Source: Arcuatula senhousia (Eukaryota > Mollusca > Bivalvia > Mytilida > Mytilidae). From it: a DNA stretch of 64,000 nt. The DNA is taken from positions 33,563,512-33,627,511 of the forward strand of contig OZ020306.1 in NCBI GenBank assembly GCA_963971305.1, read 5' to 3'. The position numbers and the translations under genes were made by a program. The notes below the pieces were generated by a model that was not told where the DNA came from, searched no databases, and worked only from the letters and a program-made list of their open reading frames with translations. Of the stretch, positions 11,276 through 21,935 are shown in pieces. How positions within the stretch are numbered: the stretch's first letter is position 1; every line of letters begins with the position of its first letter.

Positions 11276-11460
11276 TGTAACGGGGTTGCCCCCTTCGTAC
11301 ATTAATTAGTAGATTTAAATAGCCAGCCTTTATCCCTGAACAAGGGAAGTACTTCTTTGGTTCAGAGGTAGAGCGCCTGACTGTAAACCTAGAGGTCCCG
11401 GGATCGAATCCCGCTCAGGACATGTCGATTTTGTGAAGTAATTCATGCTCTCCGGTTACA
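11276..11460 (+). repeat. Left LTR of the miniature element
   Basis: 185 bp, TG...CA termini. It holds a TTTAAATA word 40 bp in, then the tRNA-like segment at about 11334-11421. No AATAAA signal is seen in the LTR. Confidence 0.9.
11334..11421 (+). promoter_or_regulatory. tRNA-like Pol III promoter sequence inside the LTR
   Basis: TTGGTTCAGAGGTAGAGCGC fits the D-arm/A-box of tRNAs, CTGTAAA fits an anticodon loop reading GTA, and GGGATCGAATCCC fits the T-arm/B-box. The ends CCTGA and TCAGG could pair as a five-bp acceptor-like stem. A 15-nt insertion containing the palindrome GAAGTACTTC sits between that stem and the D-arm, and the anticodon stem pairs poorly. It is therefore not a standard tRNA gene. 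It is repeated in the right LTR (11627-11714). Confidence 0.7.
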
Positions 11461-11525
11461 TTGGCGCCCAACTAAAAAACCCACGAAGGTTAGAACAGGA
11501 AAACTAGCCAGGGTTAGTTGTGTTA

Positions 11526-11554
11526 AGAGTCATACATTGAGGTATGATGACTCT
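11526..11554 (+). other. Stem-loop in the interior of the miniature LTR element
   Basis: AGAGTCATAC and GTATGATGACTCT can pair with a small bulge around ATTGAG. It is the only structured part of the 108-bp interior, and could be a dimerisation or packaging signal; that role is inferred from its position only. Confidence 0.5.
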
Positions 11555-11568
11555 TGAGGAGGGGGAAG

Positions 11569-11753
11569 TGTAACGGGGTTGCCCCCTTCGTACATTAATT
11601 AGTAGATTTAAATAGCCAGCCTTTATCCCTGAACAAGGGAAGTACTTCTTTGGTTCAGAGGTAGAGCGCCTGACTGTAAACCTAGAGGTCTCGGGATCGA
11701 ATCCCGCTCAGGACATGTCGATTTTGTGAAGTAATTCATGCTCTCCGGTTACA
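11569..11753 (+). repeat. Right LTR of the miniature element
   Basis: 185 bp, identical by eye to the left LTR except for a T in place of C just before CGGGATCGAATCCCG. It is directly preceded by the purine tract at 11556-11568. Confidence 0.9.
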
Positions 11754-12065
11754 ATTGCAAGACAAAGTATTAGAAAAAATATTTAATAATTATATAAACA
11801 ACAATATATTCAAAGATTGTCCTTTTTCAGCTCTTTATCGTCGGAGATTCAAAAGAGGTCCAGATTCTACAAGAAAAAAAAAAGGTTTGCATTATTAAAC
11901 AAGATTGTACTATTAAATGAACACACATTGAACGTTATTTTTCAAAAAGTAATCAAAATAAAACAAAAATACTGGACGGGGTAAATTAATCTCAAATGTC
12001 CAAAAGACCAAAGAAGGCAATTACATATGGAAGGAACAAATTACTGCAATATAGTCCTGACTTGG

Positions 12066-12388
12066 TGAGTGAGTGATCGAGTTGGTGTTTTACGCCCTTG
12101 CAACGCTAAATAGGTTATTTAAGGGCGATGAACATGAAAATGATGATAAAATGAACATGAAATAATGATGGTGAAGGAAATAAGGGTGTTGGGTAGGAAA
12201 CAAAGGAACGGTAAATTTTTAAGAACCACAGAAAAAGGGGAGAGGTGGGTAGGGGTGGATAATTGACCCTACATTTTTTACTGGCGGTTCACAAAGGGAT
12301 CTTTTGTCTTTTACAAAAGACTCTCCACACACATTGGCCCATCCGTATTATAGACCTGATAACCCACGCGGACGAGGGCCACGCTAGT
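12066..12388 (-). mobile_element. SINE A copy, minus strand, 5' truncated
   Basis: Starts with GTGAGTGAGTGAT and GTTGGTGTTTTACGCCC, and ends near ACCTGATAACCCACGCGGAC, so the head half is missing. The word ATTTTTTACTGGCGGTTCAC marks the same core as the full copies. Confidence 0.8.
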
Positions 12389-12860
12389 ATTACAAATACA
12401 TGTATTTAAAAAAACCAAATGATTGAATTAGGCTTTCTAGTACCAAGTACACGTATCCATCTTTCATTTGCGATCTTAGTAGCAAAACAACACAACAGCA
12501 CTGGCCAGACCAAGTGAAAAAAAATAATTGCTACATCCATGCTTAAAAGAAGGAATGGGTTATATATTTACAAAATATTTGCCAAGTTCGCAATCCTTGT
12601 AAAGATAACACTATAAAAGCCTTAACAATGCAAGCTACATTTAGTTAAGGTTTAAGTAATTCATTACCATTGGTATGAATTATTAATTTTCTTATATTGA
12701 ACGTCCTAATATTTTAGTCACTACCAAGGGAGATAGGTGAAATGCCTAAATACATTTAAGATTGACTCATAGAAATAATTGATCACGTTTTATAAGAACA
12801 CTAGAGAAAATTTTAATGTAGATTAACTGAAAAATGTAATTGAAAGACTTGATGTAAACT

Positions 12861-12863
12861 ACC
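12861..12863 (-). other. Predicted splice donor of the EF-hand exon
   Basis: The minus strand reads TTTCAG then GTAGTTTA. The junction interrupts the last residue of the second calcium loop. Confidence 0.6.
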
Positions 12864-13151
12864 TGAAACGCCAATTTTTCCATCTTCGTTGAGATCTAAA
12901 ACATAAAGTGTTTCCACAACATATTGTGACAGTCTCTCGTCATCACCGAAAAGGTCTGCGAAATATTTAGTCAATTCCTTATCGTTTATTGAACCATCAT
13001 TGTCCAAATCATATTGCTGAAGTGGCGCTGGTAGTTGCCACGCTCGCTCCATATCGTTGAACCTAAGAGGAAACGATCTTTTTGCAGGCAGACTCAAAAC
13101 AACGGTCAAGCCTAAAAACGTTGTAACTGTTAAAACCAGAAACTTTGACAT
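12863..13151 (-). CDS. First coding exon of a secreted EF-hand protein (partial gene)
   Basis: The exon encodes 96 residues and one extra base before a GT donor at 12862-12861 (CAG then GTAGTT). Upstream, a pyrimidine tract and AG acceptor place the exon start at 13160, 9 bp before the ATG, so a separate 5' UTR exon is expected at higher coordinates. Residues 1-20 form a hydrophobic signal peptide. The first EF loop is D48-L-D-N-D-G-S-I-N-D-K-E59, with all ligand positions filled. The second begins at D86-L-N-E-D-G-K-I-G-V-S96. Its twelfth position (normally Glu) falls on the split codon starting with G, as expected if the next exon begins AA or AG. The protein probably binds calcium outside the cell. 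Small secreted two-EF-hand proteins are common in molluscs, including in mantle and haemolymph. Downstream exons were not found. Reading through the donor adds 16 residues without EF-hand character. Confidence 0.75.
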
Positions 13152-13160
13152 GGTTTGAGC

Positions 13161-13181
13161 CTAAAATGAAAAAGAGAAACA
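13161..13181 (-). other. Predicted splice acceptor upstream of the EF-hand ATG
   Basis: The minus strand reads TGTTTCTCTTTTTCATTTTAG, a strong pyrimidine tract ending in AG. It is followed by GCTCAAACC and the ATG at 13151. Confidence 0.6.
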
Positions 13182-13275
13182 TTATTTAGAAAAGTAAAAC
13201 AAGCAAAACATGAAATGCGCGATTGTACTTGCAGTGTATACACTAGAAATTAACCACAATCGAACAACATTTTTA

Positions 13276-13676
13276 CTTTTTGTCCCCCGCCACAACACGA
13301 CGGAGGGACATAGTAATAGTCTTCGTCCGTCCGTCTGTCTGTCACACTTTTGTGAGCGCAACTCCTCTGAGACCGCTGAACAGATTTTTATGAAATTTTG
13401 TAGAATTGTTTGTCATGATATGTAGTTGATCATATCGCACCGCCATTTTGATTCGAGAAATTTTATAGGAGTTATGGGACTTTATCGACTTTATTCATTT
13501 TAGGTCATATGACCACTTTGTGAGCGCAACTCCTCTGAAACCGCTCAATGGATTTTGATGAAATTTTGTAGGATTGTTTGTCATGATATGTATTATCTAG
13601 TTGATCCTATCCCAATGCAATTTTAATTCTTCAAATTTTAGTAAATTTTAAACTTTTAAAAGGTAGCGGGGGACAT
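13276..13676 (+). repeat. Repeat bounded by TGTCCCCCGC / GCGGGGGACA inverted ends
   Basis: The left end TTGTCCCCCGCC and right end AGCGGGGGACATT are inverted copies of each other. The interior has two related monomers starting GAGCGCAACTCCTCTGARACC (near 13353 and 13521), each continuing GAAATTTTGTAGRATTGTTTG. This points to a nonautonomous foldback-like element. No target duplication was identified. Confidence 0.6.
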
Positions 13677-13819
13677 TGGCTACCTGTAGCAATTTTGTTC
13701 CGGTTGACATGGCTGTGAATATCGTGGTAAATGAATACGATCAAAATATTAAACGAGATGTTTTCCCCATGCTAAATAATAATACCGCTTGGGGGTTCAA
13801 CTTGTCGACAAATGCCGTA

Positions 13820-14172
13820 ACGATTCTGACAGTGGCAAAGTGCTCGAACCCATCGCGTGATGAAGGTGTGATCATAGGGTGGCTCATGCGTGCAATCAAA
13901 CATGAAGCCTGACCGCAGACCTAGCTGGTCAATGTGTGTGAAGAACGCCACGCTTTATCCACGAAAAAAAAACATATTTGTATACCATCAGCAGTGCACC
14001 ACATATGCTAAATTGTCCAACCTCGCCCTTTCTTTTACCGTTTATTTGTTTACCATTCCACTGCTAAATCATTATTTTATGTCCATTTTATGATCCATTT
14101 CGTTTTTATTGCCCTGACATAATCTATAGCGAGTGTTGCTAGGGAGTTAAAGCACCAACTTACTCACACATC
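13820..14172 (+). mobile_element. Degenerate SINE A copy, head missing
   Basis: Matches the SINE A middle and tail with many substitutions: AGCCTGACCGCAGACC, GTGTGTGAAGAACGCCACGC and, at the end, TTAAAGCACCAACTTACTCAC. Open frames across it are not considered real. Confidence 0.65.
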
Positions 14173-15894
14173 ACGCGAGTTTAGAATAAGAATACTTTAA
14201 ACAGCCCAAAAAAGCACAGACAATTGTTTGCGAAACATTTTAAAGAAGTAAAGGGAACACATAAATATCATTAACAATGAACGCCTTGGCAATGTAAAAA
14301 GTAGATTAGGCTTCATGATTAATGGCATATTATGTTACTTTTTCGAGCAATAGTTAATCCTTAACCAAAACCTGATTAGTATCATTTACAAATAAACAAA
14401 AAATAATAATAAACTATATCCACGCAGTAACAATATTTATTGATTTAAATAAAAAAGTGCTACTAAAAATACCATCTAGAAAAACAACAGAAAATTTAAT
14501 ACAAGCAAATATATGTACTCTTTCGTAGTAGGCTTATCCTTCCAGATGAAAATAGATCCGGATTATCAAACTGCTGTATACTTTATTGCCTCATGAAATT
14601 TTTAATCTGAATAAATTGTCAAGATTTTGCAACAAATGGCCATGAAAGTATCACATTTCTGTTATATTTTTTTTTCTCTAACAACCATTTAATCGATGTA
14701 AGCCATGTACGTGTTGTTAAACCTAGCTGCGCAAGTGAAACCCCGCTGGAACTAAAAAAATATATAAGAATTTTTAAAGGAATATACGTTTTAAATATAC
14801 AATTTTTTTAGTTAAACTGCCCAATAACTGTTATCTTGCACATTTATTTGAAAAGTTTTGACCCACTAGCGGCATCTTGTAAAGGATTACAAAGGATTTT
14901 AAACTTGGGTGATATGCCTAGGATGATTCAGCTCATATAACATAATCTTTGTAAGAACAATAGAGCTGGATGGTAGAAATATTTAGACTATATGTAATAA
15001 ACAACGTAATTCTGCATTTTTAGGATTTTAGCTTAGAAAGCAGGAGTTAAAAAGAGGTCATTAAAAAGAAACACGACACGCCTGTGGCATTGTTAGTATC
15101 TGCCATTACGTACAGGAACTGAAACTGTGATCAGTTTGTTAATAACACAGAAAATCATTTGATTTTGCAATGTTGGTTTCACCAAATGTTAATCCTTGGT
15201 TATCGGCAACATCACGTTTGTCTCAGCGGAATTGTACGTTATTTAGGCTTAATTGGTTGTTATTGAAATGTATAGGTTTTCTAGCACAAACATTTTTTTT
15301 TATAATTCAAGCTATTGGCCAGAACAAATCTGTACATTCCCACTTTATAACTTCGACTTCCCTAGAAGATTTTGAAACAGTTTCTATTAAATGCATATAC
15401 TTAACTATGGCCATTGCGGTAATTCACTTTTTAACGTATACTGTAAACCGGACAAATTTTCGCGTTTTTTTTTTGCGGTAGGACGACTAAATTTTTGTTT
15501 CAAATTCGCGCTCGTCGAGTCTTGCTGTATAGACAAGGTTCTTTAATAATACTTCTTTTTAACCAATAACAAAATTTTTTACCACAGCTTTAGGTTTTAA
15601 TATGTTTAATGATACAAGTTAGGCGTGTTAGTGTATGGTCGTATTGAACCGTGGGAACAAAACTTTTTGTCGTGATTTTTATTTCAATTACAAATGTAGT
15701 TCTACATGTTCTAGGTTAGCAAGTATCTGAATGTGTTAGGCTATGAATGCAGTTAAGGAAATATACCTATGCATGGATTTTTTAAATTTCCATTAATTGG
15801 CTATTAATCTCTGGTCAAAAATAAACAGAAAATGAAATCGTCATGTTTATCTTAGTTGTGGGTTCTTGCCTTTTAGCCTACTATGTTATTAGAA
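14173..15894. other. AT-rich stretch, no gene recognised
   Basis: No exon could be supported. Around 15440-15535 lies ATACTGTAAACCGGACAAAT followed by TTCGCG words, which looks like an old interspersed repeat. Nothing else stands out. Confidence 0.45.
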
Positions 15895-18050
15895 TTCCTG
15901 TTCAGCAGGGCACAGCTTGTTGTTAAAAATCCACTAAAAAGCGCTAAGAAATTTGACATCGGGTCAGGCCGCTAAGACCATAAAGCGACTGGGAGGTGTG
16001 CCCCAGGCAGCTGAATGGGGTTGCCCTGTCATAATGGATCGTCAGGCTATAATGCGGAAAACCTGACCGCAAACCGAAGTCGGCCAAAGTGTGTGGAGAG
16101 TGCCATGCTACATGCGCCTAAAAGATCCCTCTGTGAACCGCCAATTAGTGCACCCCAAAGGCTAATTTTCCCCCTACCCACCATTCCCCTTTTCCTGTGG
16201 TCTTCAAAATTAACTGTTCATTTGTTTTTCCACCCAACCCAATATTTCACTCACTTATCATCATTTCATGTTTATCTTTTCACCCCTTTTTATTAGCTCA
16301 CCTGGACCGAAGGTCCATGTGAGCTATTACCATCACTTGGCGTCCGTCGTCGTCGTCGTCGTCGTCGTCGTCTGTCGTCTGTCGTCGTCGTCGTCGTCGT
16401 CTGTTAACAATTTTTCAAAAATCTTCTCCTCTGAAACTACCAAACAGAATTTAATGAAACTTGGTATGAATGATCCTTAGGGTGTCCTGCACCAAACTTG
16501 TGTTTTGATTTTTGATCCGTTAAAAAACATGGCCGCCGTTACTAAAAATAGACTAGGGGGGTCAGACTACTGTTTTTGGCTTATAAATCAAAAAGTATAA
16601 GAGATAGAGGAAATCTGAGGCCACGCTACTGATTCAGCATCAAAAGCTCTACAAAAGTCTCCATTTGGTCAAAGTTGTCAGATGACCCCTTATAGGGGTT
16701 ACGGCCCCTTGAAGGTGAAAAATAGCATTTTTTCATGTTTTTGGCCTACAGAATGAAAACTATTGCAGATAGAGATTAGCTGTTGCTTGCTTAAATGTTC
16801 AGCTCATTTAACTCTACAAAATTCTCCATAGGGTCGAAGTTGTCAGATGACCCCTTATAGGGGTTACGGCCCCTTAAAGGTGAAAAATAGCCATTTTTCA
16901 TGTTTTTGGCCTACAGAATGAAAACTATTGCAGATAGAGATTAGCTGTTGCTTGCTTAAATGTTTAGCTCATTTAGCTCTACAAAAGTCTCCATAGGGTC
17001 GAAGTTGTCAGATAACCCCTTATAGGGGTTACGGCCCCTGAAAAATAGCGTTTTTTCATGTTTTTGTCCTACAGAATGAAAACTATTGCAGATAGAGATT
17101 AGCTGTTGCTTGCTTAGATGTTCAGCTCATTTAGCTCTACAAAATTTTCCATAGGGTCGAAGTTGTCAGATGATCCCTTATAGGGGTTACGGCCCCTGAA
17201 AAATAGCGATTTTTCATGTTTTTGGCCTACAGAATGAAAACTATTGCAGATAGAGATTAGCTGTTGCTTGCTTAAATGTTCAGCTCATTTAGCTTTACAA
17301 AATTCTCCATAGGGTCGAAGTTGTCAGATGACCCCTTATAGGGATTACGGCCCCTGAAAAATAGCGATTTTTCATGTTTTTGTCTTATAAAATGAAAACT
17401 ATTGCAGATAGAGATTAGCTGTTGCTTGCTTAAATGTTCAGCTCATTTAGCTATACAAAATTCTCCATAGGGTAGAAGTTGTCAGGTGACCCCTTACAGG
17501 GGTTACGGCCTTTGAAAAAAGCGATTTTTCATGTTTTTAGCCTACAGAATGAAAACTATTGCAGATAGAGATTAGCTGTTGCTTGCTAAAATGTTCAGCT
17601 CATTTAGCTATACAAAATTCTCCATAGGGTAGAAGTTGTCAGGTGACCCCTTACAGGGGTTACGGCCTTTGAAAAAAGCGATTTTTCATGTTTTTAGCCT
17701 ACAGAATGAAAACTATTGCAGATAGAGATTAGCTGTTGCTTGCTTAAATGTTCAGCTCATTTAACTCTACAAAAGTCTCCATAGGGTCGAAGTTGTCAGT
17801 AACTCCTTATAGGGGTTATGGCCCCTTATAGGTGAAAAATGGTGTTTTTGGCCTATAGAATGAAAACTATTGCAGGTAGAGAAAAGCTGTTGCTTGCTTA
17901 AATGTTCAGTTCATTTAGCTCTACAAAAGTATAGGGTCAACATCAAGACCAGGTGAGCGATTCAGGCTCCTGGGAGCCTCTTGTCTTCATCACCTTTACA
18001 TAACCTACACAGGGTTGCAAGGGCGTAAAACACCAATTCATTCACGCCCT
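15895..18050 (+). mobile_element. SINE subfamily C copy split by a repeat cassette
   Basis: The first part (15895-16292) has the B-type middle (GACATCGGGTCAGGCCGC, AATGCGGAAAACCTGACCGC) and the A-type core GTGTGTGGAGAGTGCCATGC. The end (17984-18050) reads CTTCATCACC, ACACAGGGTTGCAAGGGCG and AAAACACCAATTCATTC. Joined, they form one ordinary SINE, so the cassette at 16293-17983 inserted into it later. Confidence 0.75.
16293..17983 (+). repeat. Hairpin-capped repeat cassette, about eight monomers (copy b)
   Basis: Opens with TAGCTCACCTGGACC, the loop hairpin GGACCGAAGGTCC and CATGTGAGCT, then a (GTC)n microsatellite at 16340-16402. About eight ~160-bp monomers follow, each with GTTGTCAGATGACCCC, a CCCCTTATAGGGG palindrome, TTACGGCCCC and GCTGTTGCTTGCTTAAATG. 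It closes with CAGGTGAGCGATTCAGGCTC and CTGGGAGCCTCTTG. Copies c, d, e and f have the same two caps, so this is one family of bounded elements and not an open satellite. Confidence 0.8.
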
Positions 18051-19110
18051 GTTAAAGCAGCATTCTTGGGGGTACTTATTTCACAAAAAACATAATTGTT
18101 CGTACCAAAACAAAGTCGTTTTAACTTGACTGAAAATATTTTCTACCTTAACCACATTATAGAATAAAACGTATACACAAAAACAAAATATAACAGTTGT
18201 ATTTAAAATTACATTGGAAGTTTTAGTATTCAGTTTTAGATGTTTTATTCGTGTTGCTTATATCATCTTTTTAAAATCCTTCTTGCAATACAGTTGAAAA
18301 ATTATTAACATTTTCGAAAAAACAAAAGTGTTTTTTATCTTATAAAATATTTTATAAAAAGCTAAAGATGTTGAGTAAATGAATGTGAGACCATAACACA
18401 TAATGTAGACTCTAACTGTAATTCATTTTAAAGAGTTGTATGGCGATCTTTAAAAGTTTAAGTATTTCTTCTTCTTTTTTTGGAATCGATAAACTGTTTT
18501 AGTATTCAACTTTCAACTTATAACTGTATTATTAATAATAGATACTGAATTGTTGATAATTGTTTGAAATAAATAAATCAGCAGCAATATAATTAAATAA
18601 CCACCACTTAACTCTTTAATCTTTTAATACGAGCTTTGTTAAGAATTCTTACCTCTTTGTATAAGTTATAGATTTTAACATCAACTATCTAGCATATATC
18701 TATATAAAATGAAACCGTACATGGAAACTAGAATATTTAAACGGGAACGAGCAGTGATTTGATTGGCCAGAACTGATGCTTTAAAAAAAACGGACATAAT
18801 AACAGATATGACTATGATCCAATACCTAACATGCCTTACTTATTTTATTATTCACAGCTTATAAAAACATTTTCTACGACCTTGCAAACGAAAATAGAAA
18901 CCATAAGGACTTTTGTTAAAGAAAAGGAAAAATGTCAAGAAAAAAACAATCAGTTTGAAAAAAGTAAAACTAATCGATACATTTTCCTTTTTAATCCTCT
19001 GTAGAAACATGGTGCCAATGTAAACAGTATTACAAAATGTAATCTAAGTTGTAACACATGTTTTTCCGCGCGTTACTACCACAAGCAAGAAATAAGGTAG
19101 AGAAATGAAT
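18051..19110. other. AT-rich stretch, nothing recognised
   Basis: No coding exon, RNA gene or repeat family was found here. Confidence 0.45.
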
Positions 19111-19184
19111 TGCACTTATAGAGGTCTAGGTGTTTTGCACTTATAGAGGTCTAGGTGTTTTGCACTTATAAAGGTCTAGGTGTA
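19111..19184 (+). repeat. Three tandem copies of a 25-bp unit
   Basis: The unit TGCACTTATAGAGGTCTAGG plus TGTTT starts at 19111, 19136 and 19161. The third copy has one substitution and a shortened end. Confidence 0.9.
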
Positions 19185-19241
19185 ATGGAAAATTAAATTT
19201 AGAAACATATAAAAACGCAAAAGTGATCTTTTACTTTTTGC

Positions 19242-19327
19242 CATCCTCGGAAACCCAGGGTTCTTCTCTCGCTTACTCATAGAATGGACGGGTAAGCGAG
19301 AGAAGAACTGCTGGGTTTCTTTGGATG
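19242..19327 (+). mobile_element. Palindromic MITE, CATCCTCGGAAACCCAGGG family
   Basis: 86 bp. The left arm CATCCTCGGAAACCCAGGG and TTCTTCTCTCGCTTAC face the right arm GTAAGCGAGAGAAGAA and GGGTTTC...GGATG. The flanks ACTTTTTGC (19233-19241) and CCCTTTTGC (19328-19336) agree at 7 of 9 positions, fitting a decayed 9-bp duplication. Confidence 0.75.
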
Positions 19328-19654
19328 CCCTTTTGCATAAAGTATTTATCTTTGCTGTGATCAAATTTTGTCTTTATTAAATTGATAATACATACATATC
19401 CACATGTTCATCAGAGAATATGCATTGATGGCTAGACACACTTTTTTTATCAAGAGAAACATAGAAAAAAAAAGATGTGTAATAAGTGTACATGGCACAG
19501 CTCACATAACAAGCGACAATTGAAAAAAGCAAAACAAAAATGGAAAACCGATTGCAGAATAGTCACTTCAAACAGTAACATTGTGTTTTTTTTTCAATGA
19601 TTTAGATTAGGACATAGAAGGATTTTGTCTTCTCACATTATGTTTAATATTTTC

Positions 19655-19775
19655 TTTGTTTTTTGTTGTCTGTTTTCTCGTCCGGTTCTCGTTGGTGTTT
19701 ACTGGTTTTGTCTCTGTCCATTCGGACTTTCGACATCATTCGGATGCCCCATTGGTACCACTTCTTCTTTCAAAC
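19655..19775 (+). mobile_element. Penelope-like 3' UTR fragment
   Basis: TTTACTGGTTTTGTCTCTG, CATTCGGACTTTCGAC and GCCCCATTGGTACC match the distal 3' UTR of the PLE ends at 5258-5605 and 9516-9942. Confidence 0.6.
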
Positions 19776-20920
19776 TATCAAATTTAAGATGAAAGTATCA
19801 GCAAGCCTCGTAACATTCAAATGCAAATGGGGCTAAATTTAGTATCACAAAACAACACGTGAACAATTTATTCTATTTCAGAAAAAGTTTTTGGACTGAC
19901 TGATGGCAAGATGATCTTGTCCCTATCGATTAATCTGCTGAATTATGGTTTAAAACCTTTATTTACCAAAGATGACATAAATTTAAGCCGACTTGGCATT
20001 AAGGACATAATATCGCCAATCAACCAACAAATTTATGTTAAATGGAAAACTGTTTTTTATTGTGGAAATGTTTTCCTAGCCAAAAATAAAATAAAATATT
20101 GCTATGAATGTCGGAAATACATGAAATAGCTCTTACACCTTGTAAAATTAATATTTCATGATATATATCGCAAAGGTCTCATTTAAATTCATTATCTTAA
20201 GTGGGGGCGTTATAATTAATGCTCTGAGCCGAGTTACAGGTAGTTGAACGGAAAATTATGGGTCTATTTTACACAAAGGAACAACAATTATCAATGAATA
20301 TACCATAGAACGCTAAATTTATAACACTGTATAATGAGTCAGGGAGATATGGAGATTTCAAAAGAGTGTTGGCGGATTATATAACGATCTTCATAATTAT
20401 ATTCTCTAAATCAATCGTGTAATTGAAGCAATCAAAACTTTTCTTAGAATTTTAGCCTTTTCTCTTCTTTAAGAATATCTCTATTTATCTTTCGAAATCT
20501 ACCCGATAATTATTGGTCAGGATATTTTAAATAAGAAATTAAAATCAGAGACCTTTCCGCTACATGCCACTATTTTCAGGTAAACACCGAATAATCAAGA
20601 CAACTTAATAATTCGTCTTTGTGTGAAGAGAATGCTTCAATTACATAGCCAATGTAATGGACGTTGAAGGGCAAAACGAAATTAATTTATAGATTCTAAA
20701 ACCATAAATTAAACAATTTCTTCACCTTGACTGATTTGTGACACAACACAGTTTTATTTTGAGCAATAGCAACCTACTTTGTTTTCGAATAATATTTTGT
20801 TAACTGATCATGAGTTTAACCGAGTCTGAACATATTGTTCATGCTGTCCCATCCTCGAGGATGATCGAGCTTATATTTGTTACTGAGTTAGCGGGTAATT
20901 GTGCTGTAAATTCATTACTT
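19776..20920. other. AT-rich stretch, nothing firmly recognised
   Basis: A 72-codon open frame at 19911-20129 is preceded by TTCTATTTCAG, which could be a splice acceptor, but its translation resembles no domain I know and it is left uncalled. Confidence 0.4.
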
Positions 20921-20925
20921 AGTTA

Positions 20926-21110
20926 TTTCTTTACTCCCAAGTAACCCGTGCGGGTTCCGAGTGGCGAATAGGCCTACAGCAGCGGTAAGCTCGTCGGCAA
21001 AAAACAACTCAAGAACGCTCAGAAACCTCCATAATGTCATGGTCGTCAGGCTGTATTCAGTGTCGTAAAATTCTTGCCTAGAGCAAAGTGGAAGCAAAGT
21101 GTTATTTGGC
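20926..21110 (-). mobile_element. 5'-inverted SINE B copy
   Basis: A reversed SINE B tail (AGTTATTTCTTTACTCCCAAG) is joined directly to a plus-strand SINE B head (CCCGTGCGGGTTCC, GGCGAATAGGCC, AAGCTCGTCGGCAAAA). Read from the tail, the 3' end is in sense and the 5' part is inverted. That is the arrangement left by twin priming during LINE-driven insertion. Confidence 0.6.
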
Positions 21111-21309
21111 AAGGATGCTCAAGACACTTAAGGCCCCCAGTGGGCTCCAGAGCTATTCCTCGGTTGGATGTTCATCGTCGAAACCTCCAAAAGCTATGAA
21201 AAAGGGTACGCAAAAATTGTTCTAAATATGTAAAGCTTGACGTATGAATCGAATTGAGTCAGAGCTTCCAGATATCATGGTAATTGTCTTCATCCCACCT
21301 GTCACTAGC

Positions 21310-21870
21310 TTATCTTCATTATATTCCCACTCGTAAGAGAGGGGGCTATTATGCAATCACCTTGTCCGTCCGATACAATATCTCAGCTTCTACTTAAGGG
21401 ATTGATTTCAAATTTTGTAGACAGCTTTAGCATGATTGAATGTATATTTTCTCTACTTTCAAGGTTGGTTGATGATCTACTTCCTGTTTTCCGATCTGAC
21501 TGAAACTATTTTAAGGGTCAAAAATGGAAAAAATTTCTAAACAGATTTCTCAGCTTCTACTGAAGGGATTGATTTTTAAATTGGTAGACAGTTTAAGCAT
21601 GACGAGTTGTACCGTGCCTCTCCTTTTTCAATGTCTGTCGTTCATTTACTTCCTGTTTTCCGAGCCGACTTAGGCTATCTAAAGGGTCAAAAATGGGAAA
21701 CAAATCGAAACAGATTTCTCAGCTTCTACTAAAGGGATTAATTTTTAATTATGTACACATCTTTAGCATGACGATTTGTACCGTGCCTCCAGGTCAGTCG
21801 GTCGTCTACCTCCTGTTTTATGAATGGTCGAGTGGGGGTATGCTTAAAACGACTTAAGGCAACTCCTTGT
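21310..21870 (+). repeat. Three-monomer tandem array (~190 bp unit)
   Basis: The unit is marked by TCTCAGCTTCTACTNAAGGG near 21383, 21547 and 21718, followed by GTAGACAG or GTACACAT and TTTAGCATGA. The array starts near CCCACTCGTAAGAGAGGGGG. The same family, reversed, occupies 39090-40100. Confidence 0.7.
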
Positions 21871-21879
21871 TTTATCAAC

Positions 21880-21935
21880 ATCCGTGTGGTGGAGAATAAG
21901 CGTGCAGCAGCCCTAAGTTTGTCATTTAAAGTCAC
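21880..21935 (+). mobile_element. Isolated SINE head fragment
   Basis: TCCGTGTGGTGGAGAATAAG followed by CGTGCAGCAGCCCTAAG is a decayed version of the SINE B head. No SINE body follows; the next sequence is the LINE end on the opposite strand. Confidence 0.45.

Larger units (their letters stand above)
11276..11753 (+). mobile_element. Miniature LTR retrotransposon (TRIM-like), complete
   Basis: A 478-bp element consists of two 185-bp direct repeats (11276-11460 and 11569-11753) that differ at a single position by eye. Each begins TGTAACGG and ends CGGTTACA, with 6-bp inverted ends TGTAAC/GTTACA. The 108-bp interior starts one base after the left LTR with TGGCGCCCAAC, a primer-binding site that fits the 3' end of a tRNA-Lys. 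It ends with the purine tract GAGGAGGGGGAAG directly before the right LTR. A 4-bp duplication ATTG flanks the whole (11272-11275 and 11754-11757). There is no coding capacity, so it depends on an unseen autonomous LTR element. Near-identical LTRs imply recent insertion. The LTRs also contain a tRNA-like sequence, described separately. Confidence 0.9.

Noticed and set aside
11334..11421. A tRNA gene reading GTA (Tyr)
   Set aside because: A 15-nt insertion before the D-arm, a poorly paired anticodon stem and a mismatched T-stem argue against a working tRNA. It also lies inside both LTRs of a mobile element.
19911..20129. 72-codon frame after a possible splice acceptor
   Set aside because: No recognisable domain, no matching donor context that could be argued, and AT-rich surroundings.
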